A stretch of DNA of 9,178 nucleotides, from assembly GCA_041674485.1 (NCBI GenBank), contig JBAYVP010000205.1:1-9178 (forward strand), read 5' to 3'. The notes below the pieces were generated by a model, which ran no database searches, had not been told where the DNA came from, and was given only the letters and a program-made list of their open reading frames with translations. Made by a program: the position numbers and the translations under genes. Every line of letters begins with the position of its first letter. Positions within the stretch are counted from its first letter, which is position 1. Shown piece after piece: positions 1 to 5,156 of this stretch. Source of the DNA: JAGXQV01 sp041674485 (GTDB taxonomy: Bacteria > Pseudomonadota > Gammaproteobacteria > Burkholderiales > Sulfuricellaceae).

Positions 1-4
1 CGCT

Positions 5-159
5 ACGGGCTGGATTGCACGGTTTTCCGGGTGCATGGCGGCGTTGCAACTACAAGAGAAGGCAATGGAACGACCATTGCGCGTCGTTGCGCCTCTTGTG
101 CCCAAGCCGTAGGCTGTCGGGTATGCCCTGCGCCCGGAAAACCGCACACTCCAGCCCGT
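5..159 (+). ncRNA. Structured RNA candidate, C4-like (phage P1/P4 antisense RNA type)
   Basis: Seen: a long imperfect inverted repeat pairs 5-39 with 125-159, including a 10-bp block (5-14 with 150-159) and a 12-bp block (20-31 with 133-144). Inside it lie a 7-bp stem (52-58 with 93-99), a perfect 7-bp hairpin with a 5-base loop (62-68 with 74-80) and a small hairpin (105-108 with 112-115). This is far more pairing than expected by chance. Known: P1 and P4 carry short, highly structured C4/CI antisense RNAs in the leader of an immunity operon, and related segments occur in P4-like islands. Inference: this is such a leader RNA, lying just upstream of the first toxin promoter. The strand is inferred from the downstream genes. 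An open frame (1-195, stop at 196-198) also crosses the segment and might be the tail of a gene starting left of the window, but I do not recognise it with confidence. Confidence 0.45.
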
Positions 160-194
160 TCAACGGAGGTTTCTAGGATAATCCCTCGCGCACA

Positions 195-223
195 TTGAAA
201 CTCCCTCAATATACCCATACAAT
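195..223 (+). promoter_or_regulatory. Sigma-70-type promoter of the first toxin-antitoxin pair
   Basis: A -35 box TTGAAA (195-200) and a -10 box TACAAT (218-223) are separated by 17 bp, near consensus. Transcription should start around 230, one or two bases before the toxin ATG at 232, so the message would be almost leaderless. No Shine-Dalgarno sequence precedes that ATG, which fits. The same boxes and spacing recur before higB. Confidence 0.7.
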
Positions 224-227
224 GTAT
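217..227. promoter_or_regulatory. Palindrome over the -10 box, possible operator
   Basis: The 11-base sequence ATACA-A-TGTAT is a perfect inverted repeat around one central base and covers the whole -10 box. Antitoxins with XRE-type helix-turn-helix domains commonly repress their own promoters by binding such palindromes. The XRE antitoxin at 555-998 is the obvious candidate ligand. The higB promoter shares only the left half (ATACAA), so each module may have its own operator. Confidence 0.35.
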
Positions 228-231
228 TATC

Positions 232-543
232 ATGAAGAACGTTAAGCCCTTCAAGCCGAGCGAGCAGCAGGCCAAACAATGGCTCAAGGATGCCGCCCAA
301 GGCAAACGGCGTTTGCTCTTTTCCGCCCACGCCGAAATGCGAATGCGCCAGCGCAAGATTGGGCGCAGGCAGGTATTGGAAACCCTGGGGCATGGAATTA
401 TCAGCGAGCCGCTACATCAGGATGTTCAAGGGGACTGGTGCTGCAACATCAGTTGGCAACATGCTGGGCTGCGCGTGACTGTGGGAGCGGTATTCAAGCT
501 GCACGAAAACGGCGAATGGGTCATTATCGCCACGGTATTCTAG
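232..543 (+). CDS. DUF4258-type putative toxin of a toxin-antitoxin pair
   Basis: A 103-residue protein. From about residue 30 it shows the DUF4258 pattern: a short strand with FSAHAEMRMRQRKI (Ser/Ala-His followed by Arg-rich Met-Arg-x-Arg), then a helix and a Gly-Ile-Ile strand, then alternating strands ending in WVIIATVF. Known: DUF4258 proteins are small RelE/BrnT-like folds found beside HTH antitoxins, and several are presumed ribonuclease-type toxins; I have no direct activity evidence here. The toxin precedes the antitoxin, with 11 bases between its TAG stop and the next ATG, the arrangement of HigBA-like pairs. The ATG at 232 is chosen because the promoter TACAAT lies 8 bases upstream and no ribosome site is present, implying near-leaderless translation. 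No signal peptide or membrane segment is seen. Confidence 0.75.
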   Translation: MKNVKPFKPSEQQAKQWLKDAAQGKRRLLFSAHAEMRMRQRKIGRRQVLETLGHGIISEPLHQDVQGDWCCNISWQHAGLRVTVGAVFKLHENGEWVIIATVF

Positions 544-554
544 GAGTGAAAGAA

Positions 555-998
555 ATGCTGAAATATGACGATTGCGGGCTGAAAAATGTCTGGCTGGAAA
601 ATGGCTACCGATACGAGGAAATCGAAGGGCATGGCAAGTGCCTGGAGATAGAGGACATAGACGGGCTGCACCGCTCCATTGCGCACCACCTGGTGCATTA
701 CCACAAGCGCTTGACCGGCGCGGAAATCCGTTTTCTTCGGGTGGAAATGGGCATGTCGCAAAAACGCTTGGCCGACTGCCTGGGCGTGGATGAACAGACA
801 ATTTCCCTGTGGGAGCGAAGCAAGCGCCGCCCGACCGTGGCCGCCGAAAGAATGCTGCGCCTGCTTTACCTGGAACACGCCAACGGCAAAACCAAGGTGG
901 CGGAAATGATTGCCCGATGGAATGACATAGACCGCCAGGAAGAAGAGACCAAGCAAGTATTCCAGGAAACCGCCGAAGGCTGGCGTATGGCCGCCTGA
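555..998 (+). CDS. XRE-family (HTH) antitoxin / transcriptional regulator
   Basis: A 147-residue protein. The N-terminal part (about residues 1-50) resembles the small domain before the HTH in DUF4258-partner and MqsA/HigA-like antitoxins (YDDCGLKNVWLENGY). A helix-turn-helix follows at about 55-105: LTGAEIRFLRVEMGMSQKRL, then the recognition region LGVDEQTISLWERSKRRP. The C-terminal tail is charged and helical. The ATG at 555 has AGGAG at 542-546, eight bases upstream and overlapping the toxin stop, so the genes are coupled. Longer upstream starts in this frame run through the toxin gene and are rejected. The expected role is to neutralise the DUF4258 protein and repress the shared promoter. 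The last three residues, Met-Ala-Ala, are encoded by a repeat that recurs at the end of higA. Confidence 0.8.
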   Translation: MLKYDDCGLKNVWLENGYRYEEIEGHGKCLEIEDIDGLHRSIAHHLVHYHKRLTGAEIRFLRVEMGMSQKRLADCLGVDEQTISLWERSKRRPTVAAERMLRLLYLEHANGKTKVAEMIARWNDIDRQEEETKQVFQETAEGWRMAA

Positions 999-1016
999 CC
1001 AGTTAAGCACCAGACT
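987..1016 (+). repeat. Cassette-end repeat, short copy R1
   Basis: This stretch begins ATGGCCGCCTGACC (last antitoxin codons plus stop) and continues to CACCAGACT. It matches the start of the longer repeat at 1693-1805 with a few changes and one base of indel, then diverges. It marks the junction after the first toxin-antitoxin pair. Confidence 0.6.
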
Positions 1017-1038
1017 CTGGAGCAGGCCGGAATTGAAT

Positions 1039-1052
1039 TTGCGCCAGCGCAA
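1039..1052. other. Short hairpin between the two toxin-antitoxin pairs
   Basis: TTGCG pairs with CGCAA around a 4-base loop (CCAG), with a weaker outer CCGG/CCGG pairing at 1027-1030 and 1054-1057. Only three T follow, so it is a poor intrinsic terminator at best. It may slow or partly terminate transcripts of the first pair before the higB promoter. Confidence 0.25.
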
Positions 1053-1072
1053 GCCGGTTTGCGGGTAGTCGC

Positions 1073-1101
1073 TTGAAATGTGAAACGCTACGCTATACAA
1101 T
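1073..1101 (+). promoter_or_regulatory. Sigma-70-type promoter of higBA
   Basis: TTGAAA (1073-1078) and TACAAT (1096-1101) with a 17-bp spacer repeat the boxes and spacing seen before the DUF4258 gene, although spacer and flanks differ. The -10 box ends 6 bases before the higB ATG at 1108, so the predicted start point falls on or next to the ATG. No ribosome-binding site is present. Confidence 0.7.
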
Positions 1102-1107
1102 AAAAAC

Positions 1108-1386
1108 ATGATTAAGACTTTCCGGCATAAAGGGCTGCAAGCCTTTTTCGACACGAGCAGCAAGGCGGGCATACAGCCGCACCATGCGCCAAAACTCAAG
1201 CGGCAATTGGTGCGCCTTAACGATGCAAAAAACCCCGACTACATGAACATGCCGGGCTGGGATATGCACGGGCTGTCAGGCGACCTTGCCGGACATTATT
1301 CAGTAGGCGTTAACGGTAACTGGCGCATGACATTTGCTTTTGAAGGCGAAGATGCTGTGCTTGTCGATTACCAGGACTATCACTAG
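1108..1386 (+). CDS. higB: HigB-type toxin (RelE/ParE superfamily mRNA interferase)
   Basis: A 92-residue protein of normal length for the plasmid-maintenance killer (HigB) family. Diagnostic stretches are the N-terminal helix FRHKGLQAFFDT, the middle PGWDMHGLSGDLAGHYSV and the C-terminal strands GNWRMTFAFEGEDAVLVDYQDYH, which carry the conserved GNWR-x-TF and VDY-x-DYH signatures. Known: HigB cleaves mRNA at the ribosome during translation and is held inactive by HigA. The toxin-first order and the TAG stop overlapping the HigA ribosome site are typical. The start is set by the promoter 6 bases upstream; the mRNA appears leaderless. No disruption is visible, so the toxin should be functional. 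Confidence 0.93.
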   Translation: MIKTFRHKGLQAFFDTSSKAGIQPHHAPKLKRQLVRLNDAKNPDYMNMPGWDMHGLSGDLAGHYSVGVNGNWRMTFAFEGEDAVLVDYQDYH

Positions 1387-1398
1387 GAGACAATGACC

Positions 1399-1704
1399 AT
1401 GAGCAAAATGCACAATCCGCCGCACCCCGGCGCAACCTTGAGAGAGGACGTGCTGCCCGCGCTGGGGCTGACCGTAACTGATGCCGCCAAACAGCTTGGC
1501 GTTACCCGAGCCGCCTTGTCCCGCGTGCTGAATGAGCGTGCCGCAATCTCCCCGGAAATGGCGCTGCGTCTTGAGGGTTGGTTAGGCTTGGAGAACGGCG
1601 GCCATGCTGATGCGTGGATTGCCCAACAAGCGGAATATGACCTGTGGCAAGTGCGCAAAGCCGGTATGCCGAAAGTACAACGCGCCCAACTGATGGCCGC
1701 CTGA
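1399..1704 (+). CDS. higA: HigA-type antitoxin (XRE family)
   Basis: A 101-residue XRE helix-turn-helix protein. Near the N-terminus comes PPHPGATLREDVLPALGLT, the HigA signature, followed by VTDAAKQLGVTRAALSRVLN (HTH) and the helix PEMALRLEGWLG. The C-terminal region ends RKAGMPKVQRAQLMAA. Two in-frame ATGs exist: 1393 lies only 3 bases after AGGAG (1385-1389), while 1399 lies 9 bases after it, so 1399 is preferred; the 1393 form would add two residues. Known: HigA binds HigB and represses the operon. Its stop is TGA, and its final Met-Ala-Ala codons belong to the repeat that also ends the first antitoxin. Confidence 0.92.
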   Translation: MSKMHNPPHPGATLREDVLPALGLTVTDAAKQLGVTRAALSRVLNERAAISPEMALRLEGWLGLENGGHADAWIAQQAEYDLWQVRKAGMPKVQRAQLMAA

Positions 1705-1805
1705 CCGTTCAAGCGCCAGACTATCCCGACGGGGAGAAAAGCGGAAACCTTCACCGCCTGTCTGGTGCCCCTAATCTTGAAGGCGCATTTTGAAGGGGGG
1801 GCGAT
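1693..1805 (+). repeat. Cassette-end repeat, full copy R2
   Basis: This copy runs from ATGGCCGCC (end of higA) to the base before the ATG at 1806. It is about 80% identical to 2100-2216 over its core (1709 onward), including CAAGCGCCAGACTATCC and GACGGGGAGAA blocks, and ends in a G-rich ribosome site (GAAGGGGGGG). The offset between R2 and R3 is 411 bases, a multiple of three, and the ATG after each copy is displaced by exactly the same 411 bases. Confidence 0.75.
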
Positions 1806-3110
1806 ATGTTTCAGGTGGTGCTTGAAGGCGATGATTTCTACCAGGATAGCGGTTACGTCATCATCGGAAATGTAGCCAAAGCAATAGCACGGCTTTTACT
1901 GTCAAACGGTGCGCGCGACAGGTTGAAAGCTGAACGGGATGCGTGGCCACTCATTCATACCGGCGTGGTATCGGGAAAACTCCACCCGCTGGAACCCGAA
2001 ACACTAAGCCAACTTTCTGAAAATAATTACGGAAATGGAATTGTCCTCTTCACCGAATTGGTTGAATGGGGAAAATGGGCTAAGCGTTTTGATTTTGCGA
2101 TGGCAGCGAAAGAATCAACTCAAGCGCCAGACTATCCTGACGGGGAGAATAGCGGAAACCTTTGCCACCTGCCTAGTGCCCTTATTTTGAAGGATGACAC
2201 TGGAAGGGGGCAAACAATGAAACCACAAGATGAGTATGTGTCGGCATTATTGCTGCTTGCCCCCTACTGGGACAAGCCCGCTTGCGAGCTGCCGGAAAAC
2301 CTGAGAGAGATTGCATCTCTATTGTGGGATATGGCAACGCCAGAAGGACGCCAAAATTTGGCAAGGCAGCATGATTGGCAGTACGACCCGGCGCTGCAAT
2401 GGCTTTGGTATGACTGCTCTATGGACGCCAGGACATGGTGGGGACTGCAAGACATCGCTCCAAGAGAGGCGGCAATGTTGTTGTGCCGCCTCAATCCACT
2501 TGAGTGCGAGCGCGAAGACCCGGAGCGCATATATGTTGATGACGACAAGTTATCACCGAAAAGATACCGCCTATTGTTGCTGACATTCGAGGATGTGGCG
2601 AAGGTTACCCCACAAGCCCGCACATTGTCTCAATGGCTTGGCATTGCCCGCGACAAGCAGTTGCAATATCACCCATGGATTGACGAATACGAACGGGGGA
2701 TAGGCTTGGTCATGCTGGCTGAGGCACCCGCTACCCCCGGAACGCCAGAGAAAGGCGAAACCGCCGCCATGGAGAAAGCGCCGCCCGCCGTTGATGTTGA
2801 CTCATCCGCAGCAAAGGTTAAGGACTGCCTGACCAAGGGGCAAATAATCGCCGCGTTTCAAGGACTGCATTACAACGCCGAGCAATGGAGCAAATATCTC
2901 GCAAGCCCCCCGCCGTGGCTGGTGGAGTGCAGGAAAGCAAAGGGTAGCAAAATCGCATCCGCGCTATGGAACCCGGTTGAAATCGCCGTCGCATTGACCG
3001 ACCCCAAGCGGGGAATATCGGTTCCGAAATTGGATGCTGTTTTTGTCGCGCATGTTTTTCTGGCACCGTGGGCAGAGGAATGGCGGAAAGCATCCGACTA
3101 TCTGCGCTAG
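1806..3110 (+). CDS. Fused island protein: unknown N-terminal module plus conserved phage/ICE-type hypothetical
   Basis: The open frame encodes 434 residues but looks composite. Residues 1-100 form a small acidic/aromatic module (LEGDDFYQ... to LFTELVEWGKWAKRFDF) like short regulators in phage-like islands. Residues about 100-137 are translated from repeat R3. A strong internal start at 2217 (GGAAGGGGG six bases upstream) begins MKPQDEYVSALLLLAPYWDK, the likely native start of a 297-residue protein. That protein has a block DIAPREAAMLLCRLNPLE...WLGIARDKQLQYHPWIDEY, a Pro/Ala-rich linker, and a C-terminal block LWNPVEIAVALTD...AHVFLAPWAEEW. I recognise both blocks as recurrent in uncharacterised proteins of proteobacterial islands; function unknown. 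GGGGGGG at 1795-1801 precedes the 1806 ATG. Whether the cell makes the fusion, the shorter protein, or both cannot be decided from sequence. Confidence 0.6.
   Translation: MFQVVLEGDDFYQDSGYVIIGNVAKAIARLLLSNGARDRLKAERDAWPLIHTGVVSGKLHPLEPETLSQLSENNYGNGIVLFTELVEWGKWAKRFDFAMAAKESTQAPDYPDGENSGNLCHLPSALILKDDTGRGQTMKPQDEYVSALLLLAPYWDKPACELPENLREIASLLWDMATPEGRQNLARQHDWQYDPALQWLWYDCSMDARTWWGLQDIAPREAAMLLCRLNPLECEREDPERIYVDDDKLSPKRYRLLLLTFEDVAKVTPQARTLSQWLGIARDKQLQYHPWIDEYERGIGLVMLAEAPATPGTPEKGETAAMEKAPPAVDVDSSAAKVKDCLTKGQIIAAFQGLHYNAEQWSKYLASPPPWLVECRKAKGSKIASALWNPVEIAVALTDPKRGISVPKLDAVFVAHVFLAPWAEEWRKASDYLR
2100..2216 (+). repeat. Cassette-end repeat, full copy R3 (read through)
   Basis: The copy starts ATGGCAGCG (Met-Ala-Ala again). 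Where R1 and R2 have the TGA stop it has AAAGAATCA, so translation continues through the repeat into the downstream gene. It ends at the ATG at 2217. Homology to R2 is clear from 2120 onward: long near-identical blocks with scattered substitutions and a single-base indel. Confidence 0.75.
2204..2219 (+). promoter_or_regulatory. Internal ribosome site and ATG at 2217
   Basis: GGAAGGGGG ends six bases before the ATG at 2217-2219, a strong purine-rich site for a start inside the longer frame. It matches the equivalent site before the ATG at 1806 and argues that a separate 297-residue protein is, or once was, translated from here. Confidence 0.6.
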
Positions 3111-3112
3111 GC

Positions 3113-3153
3113 ATACCGGCACCATACCGTCTCATGATACCGGCACCATACCG
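3113..3153. repeat. ATACCG direct repeats (iteron- or Xis-site-like)
   Basis: A perfect 17-base unit, ATACCGGCACCATACCG, occurs at 3113-3129 and 3137-3153, giving a 24-base period. Each unit contains ATACCG twice, so the hexamer appears four times in 41 bases. GGTTAACC follows directly, and a reversed partial match GGTAT lies near 3190. The cluster starts three bases after a stop codon and sits about 110 bases before the AlpA/excisionase-like gene, so binding sites for that protein or replication iterons are both reasonable readings. Confidence 0.6.
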
Positions 3154-3265
3154 GTTAACCGACCGCAACACCCCGTAAACACTGGCTTTGGTATGCCGCT
3201 GCATGGCCTAAAAAAACACCGGCATGAAAAAAGGAATCTTTTTCTAAACGAAAGAGGTTCCCGAA

Positions 3266-3817
3266 ATGCAAACCGCAACTGTTCAACATCCCACCCCACC
3301 CGCAACATCCGCCGCTCGCCGGACTGACCAGACATTTCCGCCGCTCGACCAAGAAACGCGCACCCATGTTGGAACCGAACAGGCCGCGTTTTATTGTATG
3401 CGCAAGCCACAAACGATGCGGATGTGGGCGGCGCTAGAGCCGAAAGGTGCAATCCGCCCGATTCGCGTCAATGGCCGTTTGGCCTGGCCGATTGCTGAAA
3501 TCCGCAAATTGCTGAGCGGGGGGGCGCCTGAAATGAAAACGCCCCCGAACCATACCGCATTCGAGAGCGCCCCAGACAAGCGCGATTATACCCCTGGAAC
3601 TCTGCCCAAGCGCAAAAACACGGTAACGGCTGCCGTGCTGGCTGGTTTGCTGGAATCAAATTACCCGACCGGGTTGGAGTCGGTGTTCAAACAAAGCACA
3701 ACCCGCTTGGCCGCAGTGATTCATTACCTAGCGCGAAAATACTGCTGGCATATTGACCGCCGTTCCATAGCGACCGGCACCAACGATGGACGCATCGAAG
3801 AAATTACCGTGTACTAG
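3266..3817 (+). CDS. AlpA/excisionase-like DNA-binding protein, joined to the 5' part of the next gene
   Basis: The frame reads 183 residues. Residues about 24-87 match the small AlpA/Xis-like proteins of proteobacterial islands: FPPLDQETRTHV, then TEQAAFYCMRKPQTMRMWA (helix-turn-helix) and GAIRPIRVNGRLAWPIAEIRKLL (wing). Such proteins normally stop shortly after this. Here a G7 tract (3518-3524) carries the frame onward into MKTPPNH..., the start of the neighbouring gene at 3533. With six Gs the protein would end LLSGGA-stop (TGA at 3529-3531), one base before that ATG. AGAGG at 3253-3257 sits 8 bases before the 3266 ATG, a good site. Expected role: binding direct repeats near att or an early promoter, possibly the ATACCG cluster upstream. 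The fusion could be a sequence error, a real mutation or slippage. Confidence 0.65.
   Translation: MQTATVQHPTPPATSAARRTDQTFPPLDQETRTHVGTEQAAFYCMRKPQTMRMWAALEPKGAIRPIRVNGRLAWPIAEIRKLLSGGAPEMKTPPNHTAFESAPDKRDYTPGTLPKRKNTVTAAVLAGLLESNYPTGLESVFKQSTTRLAAVIHYLARKYCWHIDRRSIATGTNDGRIEEITVY
3518..3524 (+). other. G7 homopolymer at a gene junction
   Basis: Seven consecutive Gs lie exactly where the excisionase-like domain should end. Removing one G (or adding two) gives the stop TGA at 3529-3531 followed after one base by ATG 3533, a normal operon junction. As it stands, the two genes share one frame. Confidence 0.6.
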
Positions 3818-4009
3818 CTGCCACAAGCGACGATTGCAAAAGCGTTTGAAGCCGGTGCGCGCGCGTGGATTGATGGCGTCAAGACAGCCCGAGCCGAACG
3901 CCGCAAGCACGCGGGAAAATGCAAATCCGCCGCCGAGAAAATGAACGCCGCCCGCAAGCACTTTAAAAACCATGACCCGCGTCAGTCCGATTTGTGGGAA
4001 GGCGTTTAA
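3533..4009 (+). pseudogene. Conserved island gene interrupted by an in-frame TAG
   Basis: Starting at ATG 3533 the reading is a basic N-terminus, then KNTVTAAVLAGLLESNYPTGL, STTRLAAVIHYLARKYCWHI, RRSIATGTNDGRIEEITVY, where a TAG stop (3815-3817) falls. The same frame continues sensibly for 64 more codons (LPQATIAKAFEAGARAWIDG..., an Arg/Lys/Ala-rich helix, DPRQSDLWEGV) to TAA at 4007-4009. From memory of the family, homologues of this uncharacterised winged-helix-like island protein have Trp at this spot (Tyr-Trp-Leu-Pro), so TGG to TAG is the simplest explanation. The continuing coding character suggests the mutation is recent. Recoding of TAG is unlikely because four other genes here use TAG as their stop. 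Confidence 0.65.
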
Positions 4010-4019
4010 TGAGAGGCGA

Positions 4020-4365
4020 CGTTTCATGGTGAACGCATCGTGACCGGTGAAGTCGAGTACCGGTGCGGGTTGGCGAGTTGCGTTTCTGATATTGACGCCA
4101 CCGCCAACCCGGCGCATCATTCGCCCAATGCCGCTACAACGGCAGGCGGGATTGGACTCCCGGAGAATTGGCGGACAAGCCGCCAGCAATGCGGCTTTTT
4201 TATGTTCGTCACGGCATGGCACTTCCTTATGGGCGGGCTGTGTGGGGGCAGCGTAAGCTGCGCCGGTTCCAATTCCCGGTAGTCCAACCCTGCACGGTTC
4301 CGCCCTCCCTGATTGGACTCGGGGAAGCGGAAAACTCAATCCGTTTGAATTGGAGCGCCACCACC
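4020..4365 (+). other. Ash/Icd-like leader region of P4-type elements
   Basis: No separate gene is convincing here, but the segment resembles the leader found before Ash/Icd-like genes in P4-like elements. It has a 10-bp hairpin (4066-4075 with 4102-4111), the terminator-like hairpin at 4177-4201, and a translatable stretch FYVRHGMALPYGRAVWGQRKL at about 4195-4257 that recurs in proteins annotated Ash family. That stretch is in frame with the gene at 4366; a TTG at 4168 could begin a 229-residue form covering both. Whether the conserved unit is RNA, peptide or both is unsettled. Known: in P1 and P4 this type of region is controlled by the C4 antisense RNA, which fits the C4-like segment at 5-159. 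Confidence 0.45.
4177..4201 (+). terminator. Terminator-like hairpin inside the Ash-like leader
   Basis: AAGCCGC (4177-4183) pairs with GCGGCTT (4191-4197) around a 7-base loop, followed by a T6 run (4196-4201). It could end transcripts of the genes upstream, or act as an attenuator for the gene at 4366. Confidence 0.55.
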
Positions 4366-4857
4366 ATGAGCACCACCGCCGCAATCAAAGCCGCCATCCA
4401 AAAACTGAGCAGCACTATCAACACGCTGTCGCGCTTCCCCGAAACCGATAAGAGCGCTACTGCTGCGCTACTATCATCAACCACGGCACGAGCGCACCTG
4501 CGCGACGCACTGGAAGCGGCAGCACTCGCCGGCGCTCAACCCGATGTTGACCAACCCGCCACCACATCCACCCCAGCCACGACCACGCCGAAGTGCAAGA
4601 CCGCAGACTATCCGTTCTTCTCATGCAACACCCGGAAAGACAAGCTGTTCTCTGTGCGTGAGGGCATTCCGTTGGAGGGCGCGCTTGAACAGGCATCTTT
4701 GTTTCTGGATTCGGCGCAAGCCATTACAAGCAACGCCGACGACGCAGTTCCAGAAATGATTTTTGGCGCGGCCTATCTGATTGAACTGGCGAAAGCCGTA
4801 GTCGATGCCATCGTGTACGCAACTCATGCCGAAGAAATGGGAGGAGGCCGGCCATAG
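4366..4857 (+). CDS. DUF3077-like small protein
   Basis: A 163-residue protein. Residues 1-60 are Thr/Ser/Ala-rich and helical, followed by a Thr/Pro-rich linker (about 61-80). The C-terminal domain reads KLFSVREGIPLEGALEQASLFLDSAQAI and then a helix IFGAAYLIELAKAVVDAIVYAT. The pattern of a short strand, R-x-G-x-P-L-x-x-A-L-x-x-A-S and an LD helix resembles DUF3077/DUF6124 proteins seen in Pseudomonas and island contexts; their role is unknown. The start at 4366 has only a weak GGAG 11 bases upstream; a longer TTG-start form from 4168 would add the Ash-like stretch. The gene ends in TAG and is followed by a clear terminator. No signal peptide or transmembrane segment is evident. Confidence 0.55.
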   Translation: MSTTAAIKAAIQKLSSTINTLSRFPETDKSATAALLSSTTARAHLRDALEAAALAGAQPDVDQPATTSTPATTTPKCKTADYPFFSCNTRKDKLFSVREGIPLEGALEQASLFLDSAQAITSNADDAVPEMIFGAAYLIELAKAVVDAIVYATHAEEMGGGRP

Positions 4858-4909
4858 GCTGTACCGGCCAGAGCTTTACCGCTGACCCACCCACCGAAGC
4901 AACAATCTG

Positions 4910-4935
4910 CCCGGCCATGTGCCGGGTTTTTCTTT
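4910..4935 (+). terminator. Rho-independent terminator after the DUF3077-like gene
   Basis: CCCGGC (4910-4915) pairs with GCCGGG (4921-4926) around a 5-base loop, followed by TTTTTCTTT. It closes the + strand gene block. Confidence 0.85.
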
Positions 4936-4997
4936 GGCGGGATGGATTCGCGTTGAGCAAAAACACTTACAAAGTTCTTACACGGAACCCAGAAAGC

Positions 4998-5021
4998 AAA
5001 AAAGCCACCGGTTAAGGTGGC
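4998..5021 (-). terminator. Rho-independent terminator of tRNA-Lys
   Basis: Read on the - strand, GCCACC pairs with GGTGGC around a 6-base loop and is followed by TTTTTT. It lies about 18 bases beyond the tRNA 3' end. Confidence 0.85.
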
Positions 5022-5038
5022 CTAAGTGCTTGTTTTCT

Positions 5039-5114
5039 TGGTAGGCCGTGCCAGATTCGAACTGGCGACCAACGGATTAAAAGTCCGCTGCTCTACCGGC
5101 TGAGCTAACGACCC
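5039..5114 (-). tRNA. tRNA-Lys (anticodon TTT)
   Basis: The 76-nt gene on the - strand has all arms: a D-arm TTAGCTCAGCCGGTAGAGC, an anticodon arm CGGACTTTTAATCCG with loop CTTTTAA (anticodon TTT), and a T-arm GCCAG-TTCGAAT-CTGGC with a perfect 5-bp stem. CCA is encoded. The acceptor stem GGGTCGT/ACGGCCT pairs with two G-U wobbles (first and fourth pairs). The 3' end faces the island block at lower coordinates; tRNA 3' ends are frequent integrase targets, and wobbles in the acceptor stem can arise when an element replaces that end. Confidence 0.95.
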
Positions 5115-5127
5115 ATGAAAGCCGAGC

Positions 5128-5156
5128 ATTATAGCAAAAGGTCGTTCCTACGGCAA
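5128..5156 (-). promoter_or_regulatory. Promoter of tRNA-Lys
   Basis: On the - strand, TTGCCG (5151-5156) and a perfect TATAAT (5128-5133) are separated by 17 bp. The -10 box ends 13 bases before the mature tRNA 5' end at 5114. Confidence 0.8.

Noticed and set aside
1..195. Tail of a Cys-rich protein running in from the left edge
   Set aside because: The frame overlaps a strongly paired RNA-like segment and matches no domain I recognise with confidence, so it is only mentioned under the RNA feature.
279..554. Upstream extension of the XRE antitoxin into the DUF4258 gene
   Set aside because: The ATG at 555 has a properly spaced AGGAG, and the extension only translates the toxin gene in another frame.
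540..1199. A 219-codon open frame on the - strand across the first antitoxin and the start of higB
   Set aside because: It lies antisense to two well-supported genes, has no ribosome site I can see and a composition typical of a shadow frame.
3815..3817. TAG as a recoded sense codon
   Set aside because: The DUF4258, higB, 434-codon and DUF3077-like genes all end in TAG, so it acts as a stop here; a nonsense mutation is simpler.
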